Shown: in pieces, positions 26,401-37,881 of the stretch
Layout: each line of letters starts with the position of its first letter
Numbering within the stretch: position 1 is the first letter of the stretch
NCBI RefSeq assembly: GCF_022458985.1
Contig: NC_061781.1
Coordinates: 16,399,001-16,463,000, forward strand
DNA length: 64,000 nucleotides
Reading direction: 5' to 3'
From: Mugil cephalus
Taxonomy: Eukaryota > Chordata > Actinopteri > Mugiliformes > Mugilidae
Translations under genes and position numbers: made by a program
The notes under the pieces: model-generated
Told to the model about the DNA's origin: nothing
Seen by the model: only the letters and a program-made list of their open reading frames with translations
The model's database searches: none

Positions 26401-28304
26401 CGCAGTCGGGTTTCGAGCCTGAGCTGGTTAAAGATGACGAGATCTGTGATATATTGCCTCCCGCTGTCCGTGATCACAAAGCGTTTTTATTGAAGAAGTT
26501 TGACACTGTGGAAAATATTCGTGTTTGCTTTCTTGCCGGGAGCTAGATGACAAGATTGATACCACTGACACATCAGTCTTTTCAGTATGAAGCTTAGTAA
26601 GAGCTGCCAGGAGAGTGGTGAAGACACCCCAGATCACTGTGAAAAGGCAAGAAAAGCTCAAGAATAATAATACTAATAATAATAACAATAATAATAATAA
26701 TAAAATATAAAACCCAAAGGGTTTGTTGGTTTTTTACAAATAGAACATGATGCTGGATTCTTGTACAATTCACAAAAACAAGGCTTTTCGTTATGCAATT
26801 GTTTTCTTACACCTTCTCTTATCTCTTGTTTAGAAACTCAGTATAATTGCTGTTGTTTATACGAAACCACAAACGCGTACTTTTTCTAGATTATTGTCTA
26901 GACATAAACAGGAGGAATTGATAAGGGAATCGATAAAGAATCAGATCGATAAGCAGAATCGATAATGGCATCAGTGTCATTAAAATCTTATTGATGCCCA
27001 ACCCTACTCTTGATGAACCGCTGCTAGTTTGCTGCAATGATCCAATGTGCTCCTCACCTGTCTTCTCTGAGGCATCCATGTTGTTATCGTCACGTGATCA
27101 GAGACTAGTTGACATGATGCTTAAAGCTTCGTGGCTGAGCAGTGAAGTCAACAAACTGACCAGGCGACTAGTCTGTACAACAGCCACTGTATGGTACAAC
27201 GACATTTCTGTCAATTTTCTGTACATCATAAAGGAGGGGGAGGGGTTCCAGACTAACTTTCCTCCATAAACTTCTGTTTGTCAGGCTTCCAGACTATGTT
27301 TTAATACATCAGACTTTAATGTGACACAAAAACAAAAGCCTATGAAATCCACCAGAGTTAAATTAGTTTATTACGCCCCCCAATGTCTAGTAAGTGTGTT
27401 GAGATTCTTAGTATTATCAAAGACTATCAGAGACAGAGCTCTCCTACAACTTAATTTTGGTGATTTTGAAATTAACATGCGATGCTGATTGAATCTGACT
27501 TTCTAAGGTTCTGTGTAACAAACCATCTTGAGCTTTCAGGCCACTAACACATCGTCTATTCATTCCTTAATGGTGGACGTTCTATTAAAGTCATTAAAAA
27601 CAATTTTAAATGTTTTCTTAATTCTAAGAGTCCAACCGTTTTTTCATACAGCATCATTTCTAAAAGACTATTCCATCTGCACAAACAAATCAAGGCCGGC
27701 CTCTTCTGATTTATTCCTGTTATAGATGACATTTTTTTTTCTGATTTATCACGCTTCTTTGCACTAAAGGACTATTCAGCGTCTCTGTTCAGGTAACAGG
27801 GTGGCGTTTATGTATTCATAGTGCCCTTGCTCTGAAGTGTGGAATAACGAAAGAAATGGAGCAAAAGAGGGCCGATGTGAGCCGAATAAAAATGAGACCG
27901 GACGCTAAATGGAGCTGACGTTATACCTACAATATATAGCTCACCTCTAATACTTTGACAGCCCCCAGCCCAACCTCCTCCTCCACTCATCTGGTGCCGT
28001 CTTACACCTTAACCACTGCCATCCCCCTCTCTGACTTTCCTTCCCTCTTCTCTTTTCATGCTCATTCGTCTTCGAGCTCCTCCTGGCGTCCCCCCCTCCC
28101 CTCCTCCTCTTCCTCCTCCTCCTCCTCCTCCTCCTCTGGCATGAGTTAATTGGCTGTGGAGCATAATGGAGGGCAGAATTCACACTGATGCTTCATTTCG
28201 TAAAATATGGAGAATTCACATTCTGCAAATAGAAGCTGGGTCCGCTTTAATCTGTAAAAGCTTATTTTAACTTGTTAATAGCCTGGAATGACCCAGTTTA
28301 CACT

Positions 28305-28343
<39 letters not shown>

Positions 28344-31300
28344 GAGACAGGTGAGAAGCAATGTGACGTCTTCCCGTCTCTGTCTCTGTCTGGTTTCCCA
28401 GAAGCTTCATTGGGCTCACATGTCATTACGTACTGTTTGATGTGCTCATTCGTGTGTGCACTTGTGTGTGTGTGTGTGTAAAGCCACAAGGTCTTTTTTT
28501 TTTTTTTTTGTTCCATCGTGTTTTCAGCTCTCGTCCCTCCGCCAGCAGCTCCTGTGATTTGTTGTAGTCGGTACAACTCGTGACACTCTGGGGGACAATG
28601 AGTGGCTAATTACATAAATCAATGACAGGCGCACAAAAACAACCTAAATGCATCTCCAGAGTAGAGAGTAGTCGCTAATTTATTCTCCTTGTGTCTCTTT
28701 GTTGGAGACATTTATGCTTAAAATGACCCTAATGTTGGAATAAAAATAATAAAAAAGACTCTAATTTGAAATGATGGACATGGAAGGCTCCAGCTTTTGT
28801 TGTTGTTATTCAGTGTGTGTGCTTTCATATGTTCTGCCAGCATGAACCTTAGTGCACATCCTGTCCTGTCATCCTGTATTACTTCAGCTGGACTATTTTT
28901 TTATTTTTTTTTGCGATAATGAGGTAAAACTCCAACATGAACTGTGTGCACAGAGCATTGAATCTGTGGAGCTTTCACATACAAAGAGGGGAGTAAACAA
29001 GTGAAGCAGAGGTGCTGCTGTCTGTGTGCTTTTTTATTATTGTTTTGTTTTTCTTGCGAATTTGACTCTGATTTGTGTGTCTGTTATTGTAAATGGGTTT
29101 TATTCACCCAGGTTTTGACATATTGGTCTCTAAAATGTCCCAAAACAGTAGTGATGACCAGAAATTGTGTTAAAGCTGCTCATGATATTAAATCTTTGGT
29201 TGATTAGACATTTTTTTTATATATATATATTTTTTAATTTCCCCCCACAAATTTAAATGAATCCAACACATTTTAGTAAAGACATAAATTAAGGCAGAAG
29301 ACGTTGTCTTTCAGTCAGCACTTCACTCATTTAGTTTCACAGGAACAGACACAGGAAGCGCCACACTAGACCTGTCATTCTGAGCCTCCTGTACACAGTA
29401 GGCCCCGCCCCTATTGCCACTTAGCCAATCACAAGGCCGTATATTACACGCTGACTCCATCAGAATCCCCACAATTGGCCGAGAGCCTATTCGGTCCCCA
29501 GGTGAAATCCAAGACACATTCTGCAACATTAGCAGAAGAGAAGCTAATAGTGCAGCTCGCTCCCATCAGCCAACTACTGAGGCCAAAATGACTCAGTAAT
29601 TCACTGTCCCTACAACACAGCCAAAGTGAGCAGCTTCAGGGAACCATTGGGTAACCGTAGGTCAAGGGTCAACACAGATAATCCTGCAGACACGAATTCA
29701 CATCAACGACTTGAATCCCTCTTTATCTTTCTGTCCATTTTTCCTTTCAGGATGATAACTGGGGAGAAACCACCACCGCTGTGACAGGCACCTCAGAGCT
29801 CAGCATCTCCCAGGAGGAGGTGGTTGGCCTGGGGAAGGAGATCCAGGACCGGACCCAGGGCTTCCGCCGCTACCTCCCCCTGGCCGTGGGCTCGTGCGTG
29901 GGGCTTCTGGTCGTTGCCACGCCGCTGGTCTTCCTGCTGCTCCCGGCGGTGATGTGGCCCGACCGGCTGCAAGCTTGCGGCTCCGCCTGTGAGGGCCTCT
30001 TCCTGTCCATCTCCTTCAAGCTCCTCATTCTCCTGGTGGCTATTTGGGCCTTGTTCCTGCGGCCGGGCCGGGCCTCCCTGCCGAGGATGTGCGTGTATCG
30101 TGCCTTCCTCACCACGCTCACACTCCTTCTCACCATGTCTTATTGGCTCTTCTATGGGGTCCGGATCCTCGATGCGCAGGTGGGTTTTGAGACTATGCTG
30201 TTGGAGCATTTTAAGCCTTTTTATTTCTAGCTTTCCGGTTCCACCAATGTAGAAATGAGTTGAAAAGAGGACAGTGTGTTTGTATCTCTAATTTAAGGTC
30301 TCTAATTTACAAGAGTTTTTATTGCTTTAAATAGCTGTTGAGCTAAGAGTCTCCCTTTATGCACTCTCATCATTACTTTGTTTAATTGCATGTGATTTGG
30401 TACCTTCTGAATTTGTGACGTTTTGTGGTGTATTATATGTAATTTAATATTGCTGTCTGCCTTGCCCATGTGTCTCCTGAAAACAGGATCTTATTTCAAC
30501 CGGAATGAATTAAATAATGCTCAAGTAAATTTTTTTTTTTCCTCCAGCAGCAGCAGCTAATGTTTCACTGAACCTGTGCTGTGTTCTGAGCAGGATGAAG
30601 ACTACCACGGCATCGTCCAGTTTGCCGTGTCCCTCGTGGACTCCCAGCTGTTTGTCCACTACCTGGCGGTGGTGCTGCTGGAGCTGCGTCACCTCCAGCC
30701 CTGCTACAGCGTGTGCGTCATCCGCTCCACGGACGGAGAGACGCGTCACTACAACATAGGGCAGCTCAGGTAGGTCGCTGTACCGTGAGCGCCTCAGTGA
30801 AGAACATCAGTAAAGTAGGCCTTTTACAGATGTTTCGCATGTTAAAACTTTCTGCTACAGCTTGCACGGAGACACACTCGGCTACAGTCGTTACACTCTC
30901 CTCGTTGGAGTATGTGTGTAATTGGAGGCTCATGTCCGCGGGGGAGACTGGCACCGACAGTAATTGAGTTACACAGCAGTCTCCTCGGCGGCCTTGGAGG
31001 CTATTATGCGAGCTCAAGGAGGAGGGAGGAGAGTGTGCTGGACACAGACTCTCAGCCTGTGGCTAACTGATTTTGTTTCTGCTTTTGACAAATGTTATCG
31101 TCATAACGACGTCTGCATTTAAGTAAGCTTCGTGTGATGAGACTAAATGGGTGAGCCAGAATTAATTTGAAGTTTGACGGACGAGAAATTAGGAAGCGGG
31201 CATGGTGATGAAACACATGAAGCACGCTTTGCATTAATAGCTTCAGATAACCAACAGAGGAGGAATCGATTTTATACACTGAGGTCAGCTCACTGCAGCT

Positions 31301-34300
31301 CGCCAGGCTTGAGGAGTGCAGAGCTCCGCGTATGTGAGCGAAGTTGTATAAAGCCTTTTGTGAGTGCAGAGGTAGGTGACTCCGTAAACGAGGTCAGCTG
31401 ATTCAGATTTGGACTAAAAGACTACAAGTCTAGGTATGACAGGAATATGAGGGGGACATGACAGACTTCTGCAGCCTGCTTTTTTATAGCTGTCTGAGAG
31501 TAGCGGTTCAAGGCTGTGTAGTGCTCTGATTGAACTGTCAGTGGTGGAGGTGCATTGTGGGTAATGCAGATGGCAGATTTTGACAGGGAGGAAGAATACA
31601 TGGAATAAAACATAACCGGTGCAATTCATGATCACACGGTGTTGCAGGAGTGCATTGCTAATTCACTAGCTGTCATATGCTGTATTATTCAGCTTTAACC
31701 TTAACTGTACTGCTGTTTTTTTCTCTCTCTCTCTCTCATCTCATCTCACACAGCATCCAAAGGGCTGCTCTGTCCATTTTGGAGTTTTACTACAGAGATT
31801 TTCCGCTCCATAACCCGGCCCTCCTCTCTGCCGCTAAGCACCGGGCCGCCAAACACCTGGCTGGATTAAAGGTTTACAACGTGGATGGTTAGTCGCTTCA
31901 TGTTTCCTGATGTATTATGTAACGTTTCTGCTGACATCCCCACTGTGTTGCCTTTGGTCTCCCTTGCTCTGATGCGCTATTTTTTTCCCCCCTCATCCTC
32001 TTCTCTTTCGCGAGCAGCTTTTAAAAACAAACTGAGAGCGTATCTTTTGGACAGTAAGTACAGATGATCAAAGGCCTTGCCATCGCTCCACACGGCACAT
32101 GTCACAGGAAGCTGCTTATTTCACGGTTCGGCTCCCCTCATCCTTACTGCACTCTAAAGCCTCCATCTCTGACATTAACGTATATACTGCATCGGAAAGC
32201 ACTCCAGCTATACTCCATACTCCAACCAATCTTCCTGATATATTGCCTCCCCGCACCCACATGCTCACATCCCGTAATGCCACATACTGCACTCTTCCCT
32301 GCAGTTTGAAAGGGTTTCCTTTCACCACCCATTAATCCCCCCCAACCCGCTGCACAGCGCTCTGGATTTGTTGATCTGTAGCAGGGATGCAGTATGGGAT
32401 ATGGTGTCCTCATAGCACTTTTCATCCACCCCCACCCCCCTTCCGTATCAAAGTACTGGCGGAAAGGCCTCTAGGGGGCTGTGGAATTTCAAGCCTTAAA
32501 TAATTCATCAGAGTATCGCTCATTCCTCACATACTCCCACATTTTTTCTTCCTCCCGCTCTGCCTGTCTCCAGCTCCGGCTCCCTCTATACTTTTCCTCC
32601 TCATCAACCCCCACGCGCCGCTCTGGCTCTTTCTCCTTCAGTCATTCACTCTTCTTATAGCGTGAATATGTAGGCCAGGAGGTGAAAGAAGCCTTTTTGC
32701 TTCTCGTGCGAGTTGCGTGACGGCACATTCCACAGTAGAGGATTTTATTCATCTTTGTTTTATTTCTGTGTTCGTGTCTCTTTCTCACCTGCGCGCACAA
32801 GCATGAACACACATATGCAGATGTTTTTATGAATGATTTATGCCCCTACCTGACCTGCAGGAGTTAGTCTCCCCCTAATATGCATCCAATCTTTTTTCCC
32901 TCACAACAGAACTCCGTTAGTTTTCGTGGGTTTGTTACAGAAACCAGTAACTTCACATGTCCTTTGATGTGTAAAACAATGAATATTTATCCCAACCCCT
33001 CTCTATTAAAGAAGGTTTTCACATCAGTATCCGTGAAGAAATGTGGATGCTTAAAGAGGAAATTGCCTCCTTTCTCAGTTCTATTATTAAAATGTTCTGT
33101 GACGGAGACTGGACGATTGCCCCAGATATGTAACAAAGATTGATACACTGCCCTTAAAACTAAAAAAAAAGTCAGCAGAGGATAAGATTGGTATGAAACT
33201 GACCAAAAAAGCTTGATTCAGAGTTATTTTACACCTCAAGCGATAAAATCGGACTCCTCCTCCAATGTGAGATTTCCCTGCCATGATTCAGACTGAGATA
33301 TAGCCCATTAATCACTGGTGAGGAGGGGGATTGGTGAGTTGAGGGGCCGCTTCCACCAGCTCAAAGTGATATAACCAATTTACCCCTGTCCTTTCCTCCT
33401 GCCACAGCCCCAGGAAGCACGGCGGGGGCTCAGCCTGGTAATGGGAATCAGTCACGGGCTATGGTTACAGCTGCCGCCAAACGCAAAGACAGCGCACACA
33501 ATGAGCTGTACTACGAAGAGGCCGACTACGAGAGGAGAGTACGCAAACGTAGAGCCAGGTGGGAACAAAATGGCCGCCTTACGTAAATTTGACGGCAGTG
33601 TTACATGCTGATCTTGTGTATGAATGAGTTAAAGTCAGTTTAAGGTGAAGGTCACAAAGCCAGTTGTAGAACCAAGACAAACACTTAATAAACACAAATA
33701 TTCATTGATGCCCAAGTGCATCGTAACATGCAGCATAATTAAGTGAAACATATTCTCACAACTTAACATTTTTGCCCAGATTTCCGATTCAAATAAGTAA
33801 TGAAATGTACAAGAAATTATTTGGAGATTTGCATAGCATACGGGTGAAAAGCCCCTGCAAAGCATTGATGATTATCGATGAGTCAAAAACCAGTGTAATG
33901 AGCCATTAGTGAGTTGTGTGAAACTGTTGTGTGTTTGCCAGGCTGGTGGTGGCTGTGGAGGAGGCCTTCACACACGTCCGCCGCATGAAGAAAGAGGACG
34001 AGCGCGCGACGCCGTCTGACATCATGGATGTGCGCGAGGCAGCTCTGGCCATATTTCCCTCGATGGCTCGCTCCCTGCAGAAGTACCTCCGCACCACCAG
34101 GAGGCAGCACTGCCACAGCATGGAGAGCATCCAGAAGCACCTGGCTTTCTGCCTGGTCAATAACATGAGCCCTAAGGTCAGGCCGTGGCTTCGGATGTCT
34201 GTGGTTGTATCTGAATTTGTCTTAAGAAGAGGGGATCCTTGTATCACATTGTGTTTCTCGGTGCTGAGATCTGGGACCCTTGATTCTGACGGTTATCATT

Positions 34301-34856
34301 CGTGGCATTTATGTTTATTGAAAATAGTTGTGGCAATACAGGCAGGAAATGTAAGGAGAGAATCAAATATTGCCGTCATGAATTATGCATCTTAACCTTA
34401 TTTCTTTAAAATTACTACAATGAAGCTTTTGTATCTAAAACTTTTTAAATAATGTGGAAATAAAAATGTGGCTATGCATCGCTTATTACTCCAAAAAAGA
34501 TACCTGCAAATGAGACACGTTTATGCTGAAATGCAATTTAAATTTCATTTATCCGTGCATATGTATTAATTAAGCCTCTGTTTCTGCTTTTCCAGGCCTT
34601 CCTCGAGGCCTATCTGGCCCCTGGTCCGACCCTGCAGTACGGCCCCGAGCGCTGGATGGCTGACCAGTGGACTCTGGTCAGCGAGGCCTCCGTCACCAGC
34701 GGCATCAAGGAGGGGACAGAGTTCCTGCTGAAGTGTCTCGACTTCAGCTTAGCCATCACCGTCAAGGGCATCCCTTACATCCGACTGACTGAAGAATACA
34801 TCGACCCCAAGTCGCACAAGTTTATACTGCTGCTCCAGTCAGAGACCTCGGTTTAA
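23425..34856 (+). CDS. vangl1: VANGL1, four-pass planar cell polarity protein, 542 aa
   Basis: Core planar cell polarity membrane protein that works with Prickle opposite Frizzled/Dishevelled at cell junctions. Coding exons are 23425-23495, 24111-24282, 29751-30179, 30594-30769, 31754-31887, 33408-33558, 33942-34176 and 34596-34856; all phases close. The start [15 protein letters not shown] is the conserved Ser/Thr-rich phosphorylation cluster. Four hydrophobic segments lie at about residues 123-146, 163-184, 198-220 and 233-256, followed by a long cytoplasmic tail with [22 protein letters not shown] and [11 protein letters not shown]. The C-terminus QSETSV is the PDZ-binding motif. KVYNVDG and LKCLDFSL match VANGL1 rather than VANGL2. 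At 542 aa it is slightly longer than human VANGL1 (524), mostly from a Pro/Gly-rich insertion around residues 50-80. The second intron is about 5.5 kb. The 3' ends of vangl1 and casq2 face each other. Confidence 0.96.
26664..26704 (+). repeat. (AAT)n microsatellite
   Basis: An imperfect AAT trinucleotide tract in the vangl1 intron, with two single-unit interruptions. Confidence 0.8.
28101..28137 (+). repeat. (TCC)n microsatellite
   Basis: A pyrimidine-rich CTC/TCC trinucleotide tract in the long vangl1 intron between 24283 and 29750. Its mirror frame on the minus strand gives an arginine-rich open frame that is not a gene. Confidence 0.85.
28309..28341 (+). repeat. (AC)n microsatellite
   Basis: Uninterrupted CA dinucleotide repeat of about 33 bases, in the same vangl1 intron as the TCC tract. 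A shorter (TG)n tract follows near 28461-28479. Confidence 0.9.
32018..32053 (+). other. vangl1: Candidate in-frame 36-nt vangl1 microexon
   Basis: Between coding exons 5 and 6 of vangl1, a pyrimidine tract ending in gcgagcag precedes 36 bases, followed by a strong donor gtaagtac. The segment is exactly 12 codons, has no stop in the required phase, and fits the phase-1 flanks, so inclusion would insert [12 protein letters not shown] after the VD of KVYNVD. I know of no such exon in mammalian VANGL1, so this may be chance. Confidence 0.3.
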
Positions 34857-36472
34857 CAGCAGCGCGGCAGACCGGTGCTGCTTCTCCGGACTCACAGGAC
34901 TGCTATCCTACTGACTTTTTCGAAAAACAAACTTTTTGTACTGTTTTTTGTACTTATGTTTTTTTTTTTAGTCTTAGAATATTTGTGTTTTTTGTCTTTG
35001 TCCCGGGAGAAAGATCTAAAAAAAAAAAAAGACAGTAAATGAGGGGGATATCTCTGTCCTGACATCTGCAGAACACAGTTCAGCTATTCCTCTATGCACT
35101 ACAGGTGACCGTCACAAATCTTCCTTCATTTGCATGTGCCAGTGTGTGCCTGCACAGGAGAGCGTCGAGGATTGTGTGAAGTTAGAATGAGCGATTTGAA
35201 CTGTGCACTTGGGTCCGTCTTGACTCGTCTCCTCCACTGTAGTGACATTTGATATAAACTTTTCACTAGAACTTAGCAATTATTATTTAATTGTCCTGTA
35301 TTACAGATGTATGTACAGTATTTATATGTTAATATACTTTATCCCGACACACTTTTTATACCAAAATTCATGCATTGCTTGAATGATTTTTTTTGTTTTG
35401 TTTTTTTTTTTATCTTGTCCGATTGCGCTGTATTTGTTGAAAGAACTGGACTGTAAGTACCTGAAGACGCATTTGTAAATGTCAGACAGATTAGGGTGGA
35501 GTCTCTGGAGATAGGAGTCTCTTGGACTGAACGCCAACAACAGTACAATTGAATCCAGGCAGGTTAGTCAATAGATTGTGAAGGAGCACACCTGATTGCT
35601 TGTTATGTCTGTGTTAGCAGTGTACACTGATCTCTTTGTAGCAAAGCGTCTTAATGATTTGGACGTCAGTGACATTTATCGACCTGCATATGTCTGTGTT
35701 ACACTTCTACCTTTGTGCTGTTTGTCATGAAGGGATTTATTATTGAAGCACCTCTCTCAGACGAGTGATGTACAGTTTAATCAACCATGAATTTAACACA
35801 AAACCTAAGAAATTATTTAGAAACCTGACTCCAGGAGCAATTTAAAAAGATTAGGACCGTCTGTCCAGATCACTCTCAAAAATCAAACAGTGTGTCATCT
35901 CCTGCTGGCAAGTGTTTCAACTAAATTTGAATAATTATCTCAGCACATTGTCAGTATTCCTGCTGTCAGTATTTTGTCTCTGGACACTGGAGTGTCACAC
36001 TACTGCCACCTACCTACCACTGCTGGAACGGCGACTCTACTGAGCGTCAGTCAAACCGTTGATCTGAAAACGTTTTGCATTCACGAGGCTCGCCATGTCG
36101 TAAATTTATATTTACAAGAGTGACACTGTGCTCACAGAAGTTGAAGTTTTTGTTTTGGAGCGTTGATGGCTGTAAATACCTTCTCTTTGACTGCACACGT
36201 GCCTCTGTTATAGCTACATATTTAGGATGTGCTCAGCAAACGTGGAGTTCTTACAAGTGTGTGCGTTCATGTGTGTGTTTGTGCGTGTGTGTGAGAGAGA
36301 ATGAGAGAAGGAGAGAGTGAAAAAAAAAGAACACAACGAAGAAAAGAGAAAATGCTTTCCCAAATGTCAAATTGTGATGCAGCCGACAGGTCGCGGGCTC
36401 CACGTTGTCCTCGTCTTCTTTTATACAACATGACATGTAAACTCACAGCAACAGTGTCAACGTCACATTTGT

Positions 36473-36478
36473 AATAAA
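36473..36478 (+). terminator. Candidate polyadenylation signal of vangl1
   Basis: GTAATAAATAAATA provides one or two overlapping AATAAA hexamers about 1.6 kb after the vangl1 stop. It implies a 3' UTR of roughly 34857-36495 and leaves about 1 kb before the casq2 3' end. Confidence 0.5.
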
Positions 36479-36479
36479 T

Positions 36480-37490
36480 AAATATTTGTACTGACCTTTT
36501 TAGAGTAACTGATCTAATTCCTCTGATGGGGGTATTTAGAAAATGTGGTTAATTTGCCTTTTTTTTATTCACCAAACCAGAGCTGAGGTTTCTTGCACCT
36601 TGGGCCTCAGAGAAGAAGGTTTGGATTCAGTTCGTCTGTTGCAGATAACAGTTTTGTAACAGGTAAGCACCGATCAAGCATAACATTATGACCACCTTCC
36701 TAATATTGTGTCGGGTGAGGGTTAGAGCTAGGGACTTACTTGATGCATCTTGCGGTCGTTCATAATTTAGCTTAGAGCTGCACAACTGTTTTCGAATCCG
36801 TGCGGAGAGAGGAGGGTTGAGCATTAAGACGTGAGGAATTTACATCCGAATGGGCTCTCTCTCTTGTGTCTACCCAACGGCGTGAAGACAATATTATCTC
36901 CTTTCCTGCCTCATTAACTGATGTGACAAATAAACCCGATGGAGAAAGAGGATTGTGAGAGATTAAAGAAGAGATTAGCAGTTTGCTGTTTTCAACATGT
37001 GGTTTTTCCAATTCCAAAGCTGCAAAACCCCCCGTGGCAGAAAAGCCACATTTATTGGGTAAACCAAACCAATTACATCTTAGGTTGTATTACCTGAAAG
37101 GGGAGGCGATTTAAAAGCTAAATGAAAATGGAAAACACATTTACCACGCCGTTTGGTTTACCGACAGTAAATTCGGTGAAACTCACATCCAGAGGAGGAG
37201 GAAGTATTCAGACCCGTTGCTTTAGCAAAATGACAAATGAAAAAAAGAATTCGATGTTTAGGTTTTATCAGAAAAATGTAATTGCAAAACGTGAGATAAG
37301 TAACAAGGTGGGAAAGAAGAAAAAAAATGTCTAAAATTAAATGCCATACCGTGATTAAAATGCCAAATTTCCTTTTGAGCTCTAAATCCTATTAAGTGGC
37401 ATAAAATAGATTTAAAAGTTTCTACTAAAAACCAAGGTTTTCACAGTATTCTGGATGAAAAGAAGAAATGACTTCGATGACATGGACAGT
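36480..37490. other. Intergenic gap between convergent vangl1 and casq2
   Basis: No exon is seen. It contains a Tc1/mariner end fragment near 36667 and is otherwise AT-rich unique sequence. It is bounded by poly(A) signals of both flanking genes. Confidence 0.6.
36667..36712 (-). mobile_element. Tc1/mariner-like right-end fragment
   Basis: CACCGATCAAGCATAACATT followed by ATGACCACCTTCCTAATATTGTGT is the reverse complement of the right terminal sequence of the copy at 52062-52368. Nothing of the interior is preserved. Confidence 0.6.
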
Positions 37491-37492
37491 CC

Positions 37493-37498
37493 TTTATT
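37493..37498 (-). terminator. Candidate polyadenylation signal of casq2
   Basis: The minus strand reads AATAAA about 220 nt after the casq2 stop. A second AATAAA occurs at 37695-37700, only about 17 nt after the stop, so usage is uncertain. Confidence 0.4.
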
Positions 37499-37716
37499 AT
37501 TATTAACAATGGCTTATGTTTATATTTATTTAAGTAGATAAGATTTTAAAGTCCAAAGCCCATTCCAGGTTTATTTACATTTGCATGGAATGACATCATG
37601 GATATTAAATCATCTAGAAGGCACATACTCCAGATACAAATGTTCAGTTATTTCTTAGTTCAGTTATTTCTTAGAGAATAGTTCCTGAAGAACATTTATT
37701 ATGCTCATGCTTTGAA

Positions 37717-37881
37717 TTACTCATCATCATCATCATCATCATCGTCGTCGTCATCATCATCGTCGTCATCGTTGTCGTCATCATCATCATCTGTGTCATC
37801 ATCATCGTCATCTTCATCATCGTCATCATCATCATCATCATCATCATCGTCATCATCGTCATCGTCGTCATCATCATCATC
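37717..37881 (-). repeat. Coding (GAT/GAC)n trinucleotide tract
   Basis: The final coding stretch of casq2 is an almost unbroken run of Asp codons, mixing GAT and GAC with single Glu, Thr and Asn interruptions. The mix of synonymous codons suggests an old tract partly stabilised against slippage. The complementary poly-Ser frame is a shadow. Confidence 0.9.
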
